DNA of 64,000 bases, from contig BTVX01000011.1 in NCBI GenBank assembly GCA_045862995.1, forward strand, positions 1 through 64,000, written 5' to 3'. Of this stretch, positions 20,190-28,437 are shown in pieces. This DNA comes from UBA2387 sp019454665 (GTDB taxonomy: Bacteria > Armatimonadota > Fimbriimonadia > Fimbriimonadales > Fimbriimonadaceae). The first letter of the stretch is position 1. Each line of letters opens with the position of its first letter. The notes beneath the pieces were generated by a model. It was not told the DNA's origin, searched no databases, and saw only the letters and a program-made list of their open reading frames with translations. The position numbers were made by a program, and so were the translations under genes.

Positions 20190-20833
20190 GACTTGGTTGG
20201 TGCCGGCTTGCGCTCCAGCCGGTAGGTCTTGGTCTCGACGAGGAGCGGCAGGCCCTTCGCGTCGGCGTAGGTGGTCGCGTCGTCGGTGACGATTTGGTGC
20301 GCTCGGTACGTTTGCCCGCCAACATTGATATCCTTCAGGCCGACGTACTTGGTCTCCCCGATTTTCCACTCCAGCGTGTTCAGATCGAACCGGTATTTCT
20401 TGAACGAGGTGCCGGGTCGAGGCTGGTCGCGCAGGAACCAGAACTCGGAGGGGTCCTCCAGGGGGGCGTCCTTGGGCGCCTCGATGTCCTTTGACTCGTT
20501 GGACCCGTTCTGGTCCAGCACGGCGCTGGCCCCGGTGGCCGTGATCGTGACCATCACCGAGGTCCGAGAGCGGTTTGGCGTTGCGACGACTTCCTGGAAC
20601 TTGGTCTTCGGGCGGCCGGTCTTGTCGTAGGTCGAGACTTGGCGCACCACCACCTTGCGGGTGAGGTTGTCCAACTCCATGCGGAGCGTCACCTGCTTGC
20701 CTCCGTCTTGGGTGATGCGGTGACCGATCGTGGCTGTGCCGACCGGCTTGCCTTCGGACAGCACGCGCATTTCGACTTGCGCCAAGCCGATGGCTGCCAG
20801 ACACCACAGACCGATGCAGGCGAGGTGTCTCAT
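20186..20833 (-). CDS. Exported protein of unknown function
   Basis: A 215-residue protein with an N-terminal signal (MRHLACIGLWCLAAIGLAQ) and a soluble beta-rich body containing TYDKTGRPKTKFQEVVAT and EWKIGETKYVGLKDINVGG. The pattern of a precursor that describes strands ending in VETKTYRLERK resembles small periplasmic lipocalin-like proteins, but no family was recognised. It overlaps its neighbours by ATGA on both sides, so it is translated with the M24 peptidase and DapB. Confidence 0.65.
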   Translation of the reverse strand: MRHLACIGLWCLAAIGLAQVEMRVLSEGKPVGTATIGHRITQDGGKQVTLRMELDNLTRKVVVRQVSTYDKTGRPKTKFQEVVATPNRSRTSVMVTITATGASAVLDQNGSNESKDIEAPKDAPLEDPSEFWFLRDQPRPGTSFKKYRFDLNTLEWKIGETKYVGLKDINVGGQTYRAHQIVTDDATTYADAKGLPLLVETKTYRLERKPAPTKS

Positions 20834-21933
20834 GGTCCGACTTCGACGAGGCGATCGGCGGGTTCGGCGTTCTGGCTCTCGCAGCCCGTTTCCGAGATGT
20901 TCACGATGTTCTCGATCCGGACGCCGAACTTGCCGGGAAGGTAGATGCCGGGCTCCACGCTGAAGCAGTGGCCCGGCTCGAGCAGGACCTCGCTGCCGCC
21001 GATGATGTACGGCTCCTCGTGGCCCTTCATGCCGATGCCGTGCCCCGTGCGGTGGATGAAGTAGTCTCCGTAGCCGGCGTCTACGATCACCTGGCGCGCG
21101 GCGGCATCCACATCGCCGCAGGCGACGCCCGGCGCGGCCTTTTGTCGCGCCGCGTGGTGCGCCCGAAGGACGATGTCGTACACGTTGTGGGCCTCTTCCG
21201 ACGCCTTGCCGCAGGCCACGGTGCGCGTGATGTCGCTTTGGTAGCCCTCGACGTCGCAACCGAAGTCCATGATCACGACGTCGCCTTCGCGGATCGGGAC
21301 GTTGTCGGACTTGTGATGGGGTTCGGCTGCGAAGGCGCCCGTGGCGACGATGGCGAAGGTGGGGCGGCCGCCGCGCGCCTGCATTTCGGCGCGCAGAGCC
21401 GCTTCGACCTGCATCTCGGTCGCCCCGGCGCGGAGCGCCTGCAGGGCGGGTTCGAAGCTTTCGTCGGCGATTTTCGCCGCTCGGCGCATCAGGGCGAGTT
21501 CGTCTGCGTCCTTGTTGCGCATCAGGTTGGCCAGAATCGGCCCGCCGAGCTTGAAGAGGGCTGCGGTGAGCACGCCTTGCATGGCGAGCAGCGTGTGGGC
21601 GTGCATGTCGTCGTCCACGGCCAGAATGGAGGTGCGGAAGCCCCAGTCTTGGCTCAGGGCGCGGAAGTGCGCCATCGGGTCTTCGCCGTCCTTCCACGGG
21701 CGGATGTCCTCGACTCCGGCGCGTTCGGCTTGGACGGCGCTGAGCGCAGGGCAGATCATGCGGGTCGCGCCGGTCTTGCTGACGGCGAGAATCAGGAACC
21801 GCTCGTGCCCGTCTTCGAAGAAGCCGTTGAGGTAGCCCATGGCCACCGGGGAGGTGGCGATGAAGGCGTCCACTCCCTGGGCGTCGAGTTCTTGGGCGAG
21901 CGCGGCGATGCGCCGCCGATGGTGATCGCGCAT
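20830..21933 (-). CDS. M24 family Xaa-Pro aminopeptidase-like protein
   Basis: A 367-residue cytoplasmic peptidase of the pita-bread fold: creatinase-like N-terminal domain (about 1-135) and a metal-dependent C-terminal domain. The five ligands are visible: two Asp in MDFGCDVEGYQSDITRT, His in HRTGHGIGMKGHEE, Glu in SVEPGIYLPG and Glu in RIENIV. It should release N-terminal residues before proline. It leads the operon with an unknown exported protein and dapB. TATACT lies six bases before the ATG, so translation is probably leaderless. Confidence 0.88.
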   Translation of the reverse strand: MRDHHRRRIAALAQELDAQGVDAFIATSPVAMGYLNGFFEDGHERFLILAVSKTGATRMICPALSAVQAERAGVEDIRPWKDGEDPMAHFRALSQDWGFRTSILAVDDDMHAHTLLAMQGVLTAALFKLGGPILANLMRNKDADELALMRRAAKIADESFEPALQALRAGATEMQVEAALRAEMQARGGRPTFAIVATGAFAAEPHHKSDNVPIREGDVVIMDFGCDVEGYQSDITRTVACGKASEEAHNVYDIVLRAHHAARQKAAPGVACGDVDAAARQVIVDAGYGDYFIHRTGHGIGMKGHEEPYIIGGSEVLLEPGHCFSVEPGIYLPGKFGVRIENIVNISETGCESQNAEPADRLVEVGP

Positions 21934-21939
21934 GGAATC

Positions 21940-21945
21940 AGTATA
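21940..21945 (-). promoter_or_regulatory. -10 box TATACT of the M24 peptidase operon
   Basis: TATACT on the minus strand ends six bases before the ATG at 21933, so the predicted +1 is the start codon itself. Confidence 0.55.
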
Positions 21946-22004
21946 CGACGGAACCGCTGGATCGGACCCGAGTCCGAGATGTGCATTCAGAACAGATTCA
22001 GGAC

Positions 22005-22010
22005 TATACT
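22005..22010 (+). promoter_or_regulatory. -10 box TATACT of the TSUP permease gene
   Basis: TATACT ends nine bases before the GTG at 22020; the box is divergent from that of the M24 operon 60 bases away. Confidence 0.5.
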
Positions 22011-22019
22011 CGCGGACCC

Positions 22020-23033
22020 GTGCCGTTCCAAGCTTCCCAACCCAGATGGTGGCCCTTCTTGCTGTGGCTGGGCGGGTTCTATTCGGTCTGGACGGTGTTG
22101 GTCTTTGGCCAGAGCCGGTGGCCGGTGGTTCAAGCGCATTGGGAGATCGCCCTCGCGATGTTGTTCGGGAGCTATATCGCGGGCTCGACGCCCATGGGGG
22201 GCGGCACGATCGGCTTTCCGATCCTCGTGCTGCTGTTAGACAAGCCGACCGATCTCGGCAGAGACTTCAGCTTCGCGGTCCAGTCGATTGGGATGACCAG
22301 CGCCTCGGTGTTCATCCTCAGTCGGAAGCTGCCCGTGGCGTGGACGCTGCTCCGTTGGGCGATGCTGGGGAGCCTGATCGGCACGCCCTTGGGCGTGCTT
22401 TGTGTCGCCCCGCACTTGCCGCCGCTTTGGGTCAAGGTGGTGTTTGCCGTGCTCTGGGCGTCGTTCGGCGTCGTGCACATGTACCGCTTGAACGAGATCG
22501 CTTCGCACACCGACTTGTTCCAGCACGGCTCCCCGTTGGATCGTCCGCTCGGGTTGGCCCTTGGATTGGTTGCAGGGTTGACTGTTGCGGCTGCAACCGG
22601 TGTCGGCATCGACATGATCATCTACATTCTGCTCGTGCTGCTGTTTCGGGCGGACTTGAAGGTTGCGATTCCGACTTCCGTCATCCTGATGGCGTTCACC
22701 TCGCTCGTGGGCGTGGCGACCCGCAACCTGACGGACGGACTGCGGCCGGGGGTTTTCGAACACTGGCTGGCCGCTGCCCCTGTGGTCGCTCTTGGAGCGC
22801 CGCTCGGGGCGTTCATCGTGTCGCGGATCGGGCGAAAGCCGACGCTGAAGCTGGTTTCGCTGCTATGTTTGGGGCAGTTCGTGTGGACGATGAAGCAGGA
22901 ATTCGCCGGGCTGGGCGGCGTTGGATTGATGGTCTCGCTGGCCGCACTCGGGGTGTTGGTGTTTGCTTTCGAAGCCCTCAGGGATGCGGGAATTCGGCTC
23001 GAATCGCGCGCGTCAGCGCCGCTTCCACCATAG
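22020..23033 (+). CDS. TSUP (TauE/SafE) family permease
   Basis: A 337-residue membrane protein with about eight hydrophobic segments. The TauE/SafE glycine-rich signature region is seen as GSTPMGGGTIGFPILVLLL near the start and again in the second half around ALGAPLGAFI. Members export or import sulfonates, sulfite or related anions; the substrate here is unknown. The GTG at 22020 is taken because of the -10 box nine bases upstream; an earlier in-frame GTG at 21981 precedes that box and is unlikely. The 3' end overlaps the opposite oxidoreductase gene by 21 bp. Confidence 0.75.
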   Translation: MPFQASQPRWWPFLLWLGGFYSVWTVLVFGQSRWPVVQAHWEIALAMLFGSYIAGSTPMGGGTIGFPILVLLLDKPTDLGRDFSFAVQSIGMTSASVFILSRKLPVAWTLLRWAMLGSLIGTPLGVLCVAPHLPPLWVKVVFAVLWASFGVVHMYRLNEIASHTDLFQHGSPLDRPLGLALGLVAGLTVAAATGVGIDMIIYILLVLLFRADLKVAIPTSVILMAFTSLVGVATRNLTDGLRPGVFEHWLAAAPVVALGAPLGAFIVSRIGRKPTLKLVSLLCLGQFVWTMKQEFAGLGGVGLMVSLAALGVLVFAFEALRDAGIRLESRASAPLPP

Positions 23034-23927
23034 CGCCTGCGTGGTGGCGAGCGGGTGGACGGCGGTTTCGAGGGCGCGCATCTCTTCGGCGGGCATCGGC
23101 TTGAACTCGCGGGCCATACGCAGGTTGGGCTCCACCTCCGAGACCTGCCTGAGCCCGATGGCGAGCGTGGAAATGAGCAAAGTGAGCGCGTAGCGGAGCA
23201 AGGGTTCGGGCTCGTCCACGAGTCCGCGCGCGAACTCCATGCCTTTCAGCGCCTTCATTCCCGAGATGCCGATCCCGAGCTTGTTCGCCTTGGGCAAGAC
23301 CTCGGTGGCGAAATCGTGGATGTGCTTGTCAAGCGCGCTCACCGGGACGAGGATGGCGTCGAAGGGATAAGCGTCGAGGGCTCGGAGGATGACTTCGGGC
23401 CGTGTGTGCCCCGTGATGCCGATGTATCGGATCAGTCCTTCGCGTTTGGCGCGTTCGAGGCCCTTGACCGCTCCACCCGTGGCGAGCACTTGGTCCAAGG
23501 TGCCGTCGTCGTTGACCGCATGTACCTGGAGCAAATCGGTCTGTTTCGTTTGCAGGCGTTCGAGGCTGGCTTTGACCTCGGCGTAAGCCCCGTCGGCGTC
23601 CCGGGCGAGGGTCTTGGTGGCCAGGAAGACCTCCTTGCGGCGTTTGGCCATCACCATGCCGATGGCGGTTTCGCTGCGGGTGCCTTGGTAGCTCGGCGCG
23701 GTGTCGATGAAGTTCACGCCACCATCCAAGAGCTGGTTCAGGGCCCTGACAGCGGCCTCCGTTTCGGGGATTTCGGCTGTGCCGACGGCATAGATCGAAG
23801 CGTTCCAGCCGGTCTTGCCATAGGGGCGCGTCGCGATGCGCGGCGTTTGCGCTTCGGACTCGCGCCTCGTCAGCGCGAGCGCCGTAGCACCGGTCAGCTT
23901 GAGGAAGTCGCGGCGCGACAGTGCCAT
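23013..23927 (-). CDS. Tat-exported aldo/keto reductase
   Basis: A 304-residue aldo/keto reductase-fold protein carrying a twin-arginine signal (SRRDFLKLTGATALAL, residues 4-19). The catalytic Asp-Tyr pair is visible in NFIDTAPSYQGTRSE and the Lys in LATKTLARD; the fourth tetrad member is plausibly the His in LLQVHAVND. Export of an AKR-like enzyme is uncommon but known in Planctomycetes and Acidobacteria relatives, where it acts with unknown sugars. It lies 24 bases downstream of a cupin gene on the same strand. Confidence 0.78.
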   Translation of the reverse strand: MALSRRDFLKLTGATALALTRRESEAQTPRIATRPYGKTGWNASIYAVGTAEIPETEAAVRALNQLLDGGVNFIDTAPSYQGTRSETAIGMVMAKRRKEVFLATKTLARDADGAYAEVKASLERLQTKQTDLLQVHAVNDDGTLDQVLATGGAVKGLERAKREGLIRYIGITGHTRPEVILRALDAYPFDAILVPVSALDKHIHDFATEVLPKANKLGIGISGMKALKGMEFARGLVDEPEPLLRYALTLLISTLAIGLRQVSEVEPNLRMAREFKPMPAEEMRALETAVHPLATTQALWWKRR

Positions 23928-23951
23928 GCGCCTAGTTTGGCGAATCCTCGG

Positions 23952-24308
23952 TCAGGTTTGCCGGTCCACACCCATTTCGCCGGGCGGGCTGAGGATGTCG
24001 AGGATGAACGTGTCTTCGAGGGCATCCACCCCGTGGGGGAACCACGAGGGAAGGCAGACCACGGAGCCACCTTCGACGTCCACCTCGCGGTACTCGGGCG
24101 AACCAGGTTCGCCCAGCCGCCAACGGACCTTGCCCGAGACGATGCAGGCCATCTGCTCGCTCTCGTGGGAGTGGGTGGCCACATGGCACCCCTTGTCCAG
24201 GTTCACGTGGGCGACGAGCATTCGTTCGCCACGCAATCGTTTGCGGTGCAACAGGGGGATGGGGTGATCGGATTCGAGTTCGGCCCAAGGAGCGACGACG
24301 GCGTCCAT
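23952..24308 (-). CDS. Cupin-domain protein
   Basis: A 118-residue single-domain cupin. The two metal-binding motifs are recognisable: HVATHSHESEQMACIVSGKV (first, with two His and Glu) and VVCLPSWFPHGVDAL (second, with His). Such small proteins bind a metal and often a sugar or sensor ligand. TACGAT ends six bases before the ATG, giving a likely leaderless mRNA shared with the Tat oxidoreductase behind it. No enzyme activity can be assigned. Confidence 0.8.
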   Translation of the reverse strand: MDAVVAPWAELESDHPIPLLHRKRLRGERMLVAHVNLDKGCHVATHSHESEQMACIVSGKVRWRLGEPGSPEYREVDVEGGSVVCLPSWFPHGVDALEDTFILDILSPPGEMGVDRQT

Positions 24309-24314
24309 GGCAGG

Positions 24315-24320
24315 ATCGTA
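24315..24320 (-). promoter_or_regulatory. -10 box TACGAT of the cupin gene
   Basis: TACGAT on the minus strand ends six bases before the ATG at 24308. Confidence 0.45.
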
Positions 24321-24330
24321 CCTAGGGGCG

Positions 24331-24460
24331 GTTTGGTGGGGTTAGGTGGTGCTCGGTCAGGTTCGGTGGTGTTCGGTTGCGTTCGGACCTCGCCCGGTTA
24401 GCTCCAACTACAGCCAAGCCCCAGCCGAACATCACCGAACATCACCGAACATCACCCAAC
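24331..24460. repeat. Back-to-back 10-bp-period TTCGGT arrays
   Basis: Six units of GTTCGGTGGT-like decamers run 24331-24390 on the plus strand; about four inverted units (ATCACCGAAC) run 24425-24460. The period is exactly ten bases in both arms, separated by about 35 bases, so the two arms can form a long imperfect hairpin. The right arm starts next to the stop codon of the lipoprotein gene (24462). Related arrays lie at 56599 and 57611. Confidence 0.88.
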
Positions 24461-24461
24461 C

Positions 24462-24881
24462 TCAGCCCTTCTTCAGCACCAAAGGTTCCCGATCGAAGCC
24501 TTTTGGATCGTGGAAAAGCATGGTGCCGTCGGGTCCGGGCTTGATCTCCAAGGGAACGTTGTTCTCCCGAATGCCTTTCGCGGCCTGATCCATCGGGCGA
24601 CCCATGTACTTTTCAACGTGCAAGAGTGCCCGATCGGGGTCGTAACGCACCGAGCCTTCCTTCGGAATGCCCGCTTCGAGCAGTTCGAAACGCCCATCGC
24701 GGATCGTGAGCTTGACCAACCCAAGCGACTTTGCCACGGCTGGATCCAGGCCGGTGACCGGCACGTCTCGGTGGCCGAGCCACTCGCCATCGGCGCTCCA
24801 CGTGCGGACGCAGCCGAGAGCAAGAGCCAGCACCAAGCCCAAAGTCAGGCCGACAGATATACTTCGCGGGATGGCCGCCAT
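24462..24881 (-). CDS. Predicted lipoprotein of unknown function
   Basis: A 139-residue protein with a type II signal: hydrophobic GLTLGLVLALALGC ending at a lipobox Cys (about residue 24). The mature part is soluble and charged, with KLTIRDGRFELLEAGIPKEG; no family was recognised. The ATG at 24881 overlaps purL head to head by 11 bases at the palindrome-like ATGGCCGCCAT, so both proteins start with MAAI. An overlap of divergent starts is unusual, but the signal peptide begins just inside and no later start codon fits. Confidence 0.65.
   Translation of the reverse strand: MAAIPRSISVGLTLGLVLALALGCVRTWSADGEWLGHRDVPVTGLDPAVAKSLGLVKLTIRDGRFELLEAGIPKEGSVRYDPDRALLHVEKYMGRPMDQAAKGIRENNVPLEIKPGPDGTMLFHDPKGFDREPLVLKKG
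24858..24863 (+). promoter_or_regulatory. -10 box TATACT of purL
   Basis: TATACT ends seven bases before the ATG at 24871 and lies within the coding part of the divergent lipoprotein gene. It predicts a transcript starting at the purL start codon. Confidence 0.55.
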
Positions 24882-27114
24882 CACCCCCGAAGTCTACACG
24901 TCCATGGGGCTGCGCGACTCCGAGTACGCCGCGATCCTCGATCTCATTGGTCGAGAACCCACGCTCACGGAACTCGGCATGTTCGCCGTCATGTGGAGCG
25001 AGCACTGCGGCTACAAGTACTCGCGCCCCGTCCTCGCGTTCTTCAAGAAGTACAAGGAGGCGATGGAGGGAAGCGGGCTGGAGAATGCCGGCGCGGTGGA
25101 CATCGGAGATGGGCTGGGGGTGACCATGAAGGTCGAATCGCACAACCACCCATCGGCGGTCGAGCCCTATCAGGGGGCGGCCACGGGGGTCGGCGGGATC
25201 ATCCGCGACATTCTGACCATGGGCGCGCGTCCCATCGCCTCGCTCAACTCGCTTCGCTTCGGGCCGATCCGCGACGGCGAGGCCGATCCCGCCGTGGTGC
25301 GCCGCAACCGATACCTGTTCGAGCGTGTCGTGGAGGGTATCGCGGGCTATGGCAACTGTGTCGGCGTGCCCACCGTGGGCGGCGAGGTGTTCTTCCACCC
25401 ACGATTCAGCGGCAATCCGCTGGTGAACGCCATGTGCGTCGGTCTGCTGGAAATCGAGAAGATGACCACGGCGGCGGCCAAGGGCGAGGGCAATCCGGTC
25501 ATCTATCTGGGTTCGGCCACGGGCAAGGACGGCATCCACGGGGCGACGTTCGCCAGCGAAACGCTCGACGAGGACAGCGACGCCAAGCGGCCCAACGTGC
25601 AAATCGGGGACCCGTTCGCCGAAAAGCAGCTCATCGAAGCCACGCTCGAGGCCCTGGACACCGGCGCGATCGTTGCGATCCAGGACATGGGCGCCGCCGG
25701 GTTGACGTGCAGCACCACCGAGATGGCCAGCAAGGGCTCTGTGGGGATGGACGTGGACCTCGACCGCGTGCCGATGCGCGAGCGCGACATGACGGCCTAC
25801 GAACTCATGCTCAGCGAGAGCCAAGAGCGCATGATGGCCGTGGCGCAAAAGGGGCGCGAGCAAGAGGTGCTCGACGTGTTCCACAAGTGGGGCCTGCCTG
25901 CGCGAGTCGTGGGCGAAGTGAACGGCGACGGCATCCTGAGGGTGAGACGGCACGGCGAACTGGCCGCGTGTATGGACCCCAAGCTCCTGACCGACACGTG
26001 CCCGGTGTACCGAACCGAGTTCGAGGCTCCCGAGTACCACGAGCGGGCAAAGCGGTTCCAGCTCGACGAGGTGCCCGTCGCCGACCCGACCGAGTCGCTT
26101 CTGAAGCTGCTGGCCAGCCCCAATCTGGCCAGCAAGCGATGGGTCTACGAGCAGTACGACCAAGAGGTTCAGACGCAAACCAGTCTGAGCAGCGGCGCGG
26201 CCGATGCCGCGGTCCTGCTGCCCCGAGGGACGAACAAGGGATTGGCGCTCTGCATTGACGGCAACAGCCGCAAGACGTACCTCGACCCGTTCGTCGGTGG
26301 GCAACTCGCAGTGGTCGAGGCGGCCCGCAACGTGGCGTGCACAGGCGCGCGCCCGACAGCGGTGACCGATGGCTTGAACTTTGGCAACCCCGAACTTTCG
26401 CACGTCTATTGGCAGTTCCACGAGGCGGTTCGCGGGATTGCGCTGGCCGCCGAGGCGATGGAGACGCCCGTCATCAGCGGCAACGTGTCGTTCTACAATC
26501 AGAGCGAGTTGGGCGAAGTGCTGCCGACGCCTCTGATCGGCATGTTGGGCGTGCTGGCCGATGGACGGAAGCGCGTGGGTCTGGCTCCTCGCGGCGCCGG
26601 TGTGGTTCTGGTCCTTGTTCGGGCGCCCCTGAGCGATGTGCCGCACGGCGGTCTGGGAGCGAGCGACTACCTGGCCGAAATCCACGGGCTCGAGGACGGT
26701 GTTCCCGTGCCTCCCGATCTGTCTGGCGAGAAGGCGCTATGCCGTTGGCTGGAGCGTGCCGTTGCGCAAGGGTGGATCGAGTTCGCCCACGACGCATCGG
26801 ACGGCGGACTGGCCGTGGCCCTCGCCGAGGTCGCCATGGCGGGTCGAACCGGGCTCGCCGTGGATCTGCCTTTGGCGGGTCGCCCGGACGCCGTGCTGTT
26901 TGGCGAGCGTCCTGGAGAAGTGGTGGTCGGCGTGTTTCCTGCCCGCCTCGATGAAGCCCGGGAGGCTGCGGCGTCGCTGGAGCTGGACGTCGTCGGCTCG
27001 ATCGGCGGCGATGGTCTGCGTGTGGCGGTACGCGGCGAGTTGGCGATCGAGTGCCCCATTGCCGACCTGGCGCGGGCCCACGAGTCCACGATCCCGGCGA
27101 CCATGGCGCATTGA
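24871..27114 (+). CDS. purL: Phosphoribosylformylglycinamidine synthase subunit PurL (small type)
   Basis: A 747-residue synthetase that converts FGAR to FGAM in purine synthesis with ATP and ammonia. The length matches the small PurL that needs separate PurQ and PurS partners, neither of which is in the window. Conserved motifs include MWSEHCGYKYSR (His of the active site region), VESHNHPSAVEP, GAATGVGGIIRDI and ATGKDGIHGATFASE. TATACT lies seven bases before the ATG at 24871. The gene overlaps the divergent lipoprotein start by 11 bases and has no downstream purine gene. Confidence 0.95.
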   Translation: MAAITPEVYTSMGLRDSEYAAILDLIGREPTLTELGMFAVMWSEHCGYKYSRPVLAFFKKYKEAMEGSGLENAGAVDIGDGLGVTMKVESHNHPSAVEPYQGAATGVGGIIRDILTMGARPIASLNSLRFGPIRDGEADPAVVRRNRYLFERVVEGIAGYGNCVGVPTVGGEVFFHPRFSGNPLVNAMCVGLLEIEKMTTAAAKGEGNPVIYLGSATGKDGIHGATFASETLDEDSDAKRPNVQIGDPFAEKQLIEATLEALDTGAIVAIQDMGAAGLTCSTTEMASKGSVGMDVDLDRVPMRERDMTAYELMLSESQERMMAVAQKGREQEVLDVFHKWGLPARVVGEVNGDGILRVRRHGELAACMDPKLLTDTCPVYRTEFEAPEYHERAKRFQLDEVPVADPTESLLKLLASPNLASKRWVYEQYDQEVQTQTSLSSGAADAAVLLPRGTNKGLALCIDGNSRKTYLDPFVGGQLAVVEAARNVACTGARPTAVTDGLNFGNPELSHVYWQFHEAVRGIALAAEAMETPVISGNVSFYNQSELGEVLPTPLIGMLGVLADGRKRVGLAPRGAGVVLVLVRAPLSDVPHGGLGASDYLAEIHGLEDGVPVPPDLSGEKALCRWLERAVAQGWIEFAHDASDGGLAVALAEVAMAGRTGLAVDLPLAGRPDAVLFGERPGEVVVGVFPARLDEAREAAASLELDVVGSIGGDGLRVAVRGELAIECPIADLARAHESTIPATMAH

Positions 27115-27128
27115 TCGCAACGGATGAC

Positions 27129-27157
27129 TTGACAATCCCGCAGAATTGGCGTAACAT
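27129..27157 (+). promoter_or_regulatory. Sigma-70 promoter of the dockerin-like gene
   Basis: TTGACA at 27129-27134 and TAACAT at 27152-27157 with a 17-base spacer. It gives a leader of about 57 bases before the ATG at 27221, in contrast to the near-leaderless layout of many genes here. Confidence 0.7.
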
Positions 27158-27220
27158 GGGGAATGAGAGGAAAGGGTATTGTGTGCTTTGAGAGTTCTTC
27201 CTTTTCTCGGGGTGGTGATC

Positions 27221-28399
27221 ATGAAACGAAATCGCGTCCTAGCCGCACTCGGCACCGTCTTGCTTGCAAGCCCAGTTTTCAGTCTTCCCGACCTATGGGG
27301 CATCGCCATGGGCCACTCGAGCTACACCATTCGGCGCGAGCTGAACGGTGTCAACACGTTCGCCCCGCCTAGCCCGGTGCCAGGGGAAATCACGTTCACG
27401 TACAGCGGTGGAACCACGACGATCACGCTGTCGACCGCCGCCAGCCGAAAGCGCAACCAGCCGTACAGCACAGGTTCGCACGACATTCACGCCTCGTACG
27501 AGGTGAAGTACCGGATCTTCACGAACGATCCGGCTCCGGTCAACGGGTTGCTGGTGGTGTGGTTCAGCCGGCGTCACAGCATGATGGCCACCGTTACGAC
27601 GTTCTTGGACATTTGCGCGGCTCGAGCCTGCGCGTCGGTGTACCTGACCAAGTCGCGTACCAATCTGGTGCAGGTTTCGGGCGAAATCGGCATGATGGAT
27701 GCCAGCAACACCAGCGGCAAGTGGTTTCCTTCGGGAGGCTACTGCCACACCCAAAACGTAACCTGGGTGGACAATCTCGACGGCACGTTCTACGCCGATA
27801 TCGTGGTGCCCATGGGCCTGATGCACACGTTCGCCGTCGCCGAGTATTGGGGACCGCAAGGCGGCAACATGACCGTTTCGGCGGCTCAGTCGCACGCCAA
27901 AGCCGAACTCGAACTCAATCAGACGGTCTACGATCCGAACGCCGTCAGCGTGGATACTTCGGTGATCACCGACGAGGAGACGGCCATCGAGATCGCGACC
28001 GAGCAAGGCCGCATCCTGGGCCAACTCTACGGCTGGTTCAAGAGCGACGGCAGGGTCACGTTCGACATGGCGGCTCACCCCGCAGGCAACTACCGGATCT
28101 ACCTCACTCCGAGGAGCGCCTTGCGAAAACGGGTCAACGTGTCATATACTCCCAAACACACGATCGTTGGAGGCGTGACGTTCAAGTTCGGAGACGTGGA
28201 CTACGACAACGACATTGACTCGAACGATGCGGACTATATCGCGTCCAAGATCGGGAAAACGGCTTCCAGTGCCGATTGGCACTGGCAAGACGCGCTCGGT
28301 AGAAGCGCTTATCTGGCGGATTTGGATCGGGATGGCGCCGTAACGATCGCCGATCACACGATTGCCTTGGCGAACTTGGGGCAGACGGGCGACCAATAA
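27221..28399 (+). CDS. Secreted protein with C-terminal dockerin-like domain
   Basis: A 392-residue exported protein. Signal peptide at 1-22, a body of about 300 residues without recognised family and only a few Cys, then a C-terminal pair of calcium-loop motifs: DVDYDNDIDSND (about 325-336) and DLDRDGAVTIAD (about 372-383), as in dockerin type I or EF-hand-like modules. It has a good promoter and the ribosome site GGGGTGGTGATC before the ATG. The following gene has the same ending. Ligand and anchoring partner are unknown; no cohesin gene is present. Confidence 0.75.
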   Translation: MKRNRVLAALGTVLLASPVFSLPDLWGIAMGHSSYTIRRELNGVNTFAPPSPVPGEITFTYSGGTTTITLSTAASRKRNQPYSTGSHDIHASYEVKYRIFTNDPAPVNGLLVVWFSRRHSMMATVTTFLDICAARACASVYLTKSRTNLVQVSGEIGMMDASNTSGKWFPSGGYCHTQNVTWVDNLDGTFYADIVVPMGLMHTFAVAEYWGPQGGNMTVSAAQSHAKAELELNQTVYDPNAVSVDTSVITDEETAIEIATEQGRILGQLYGWFKSDGRVTFDMAAHPAGNYRIYLTPRSALRKRVNVSYTPKHTIVGGVTFKFGDVDYDNDIDSNDADYIASKIGKTASSADWHWQDALGRSAYLADLDRDGAVTIADHTIALANLGQTGDQ

Positions 28400-28437
28400 G
28401 TGTCGTTCGAATGCACCCAGGGGAGGATACGACAGAC

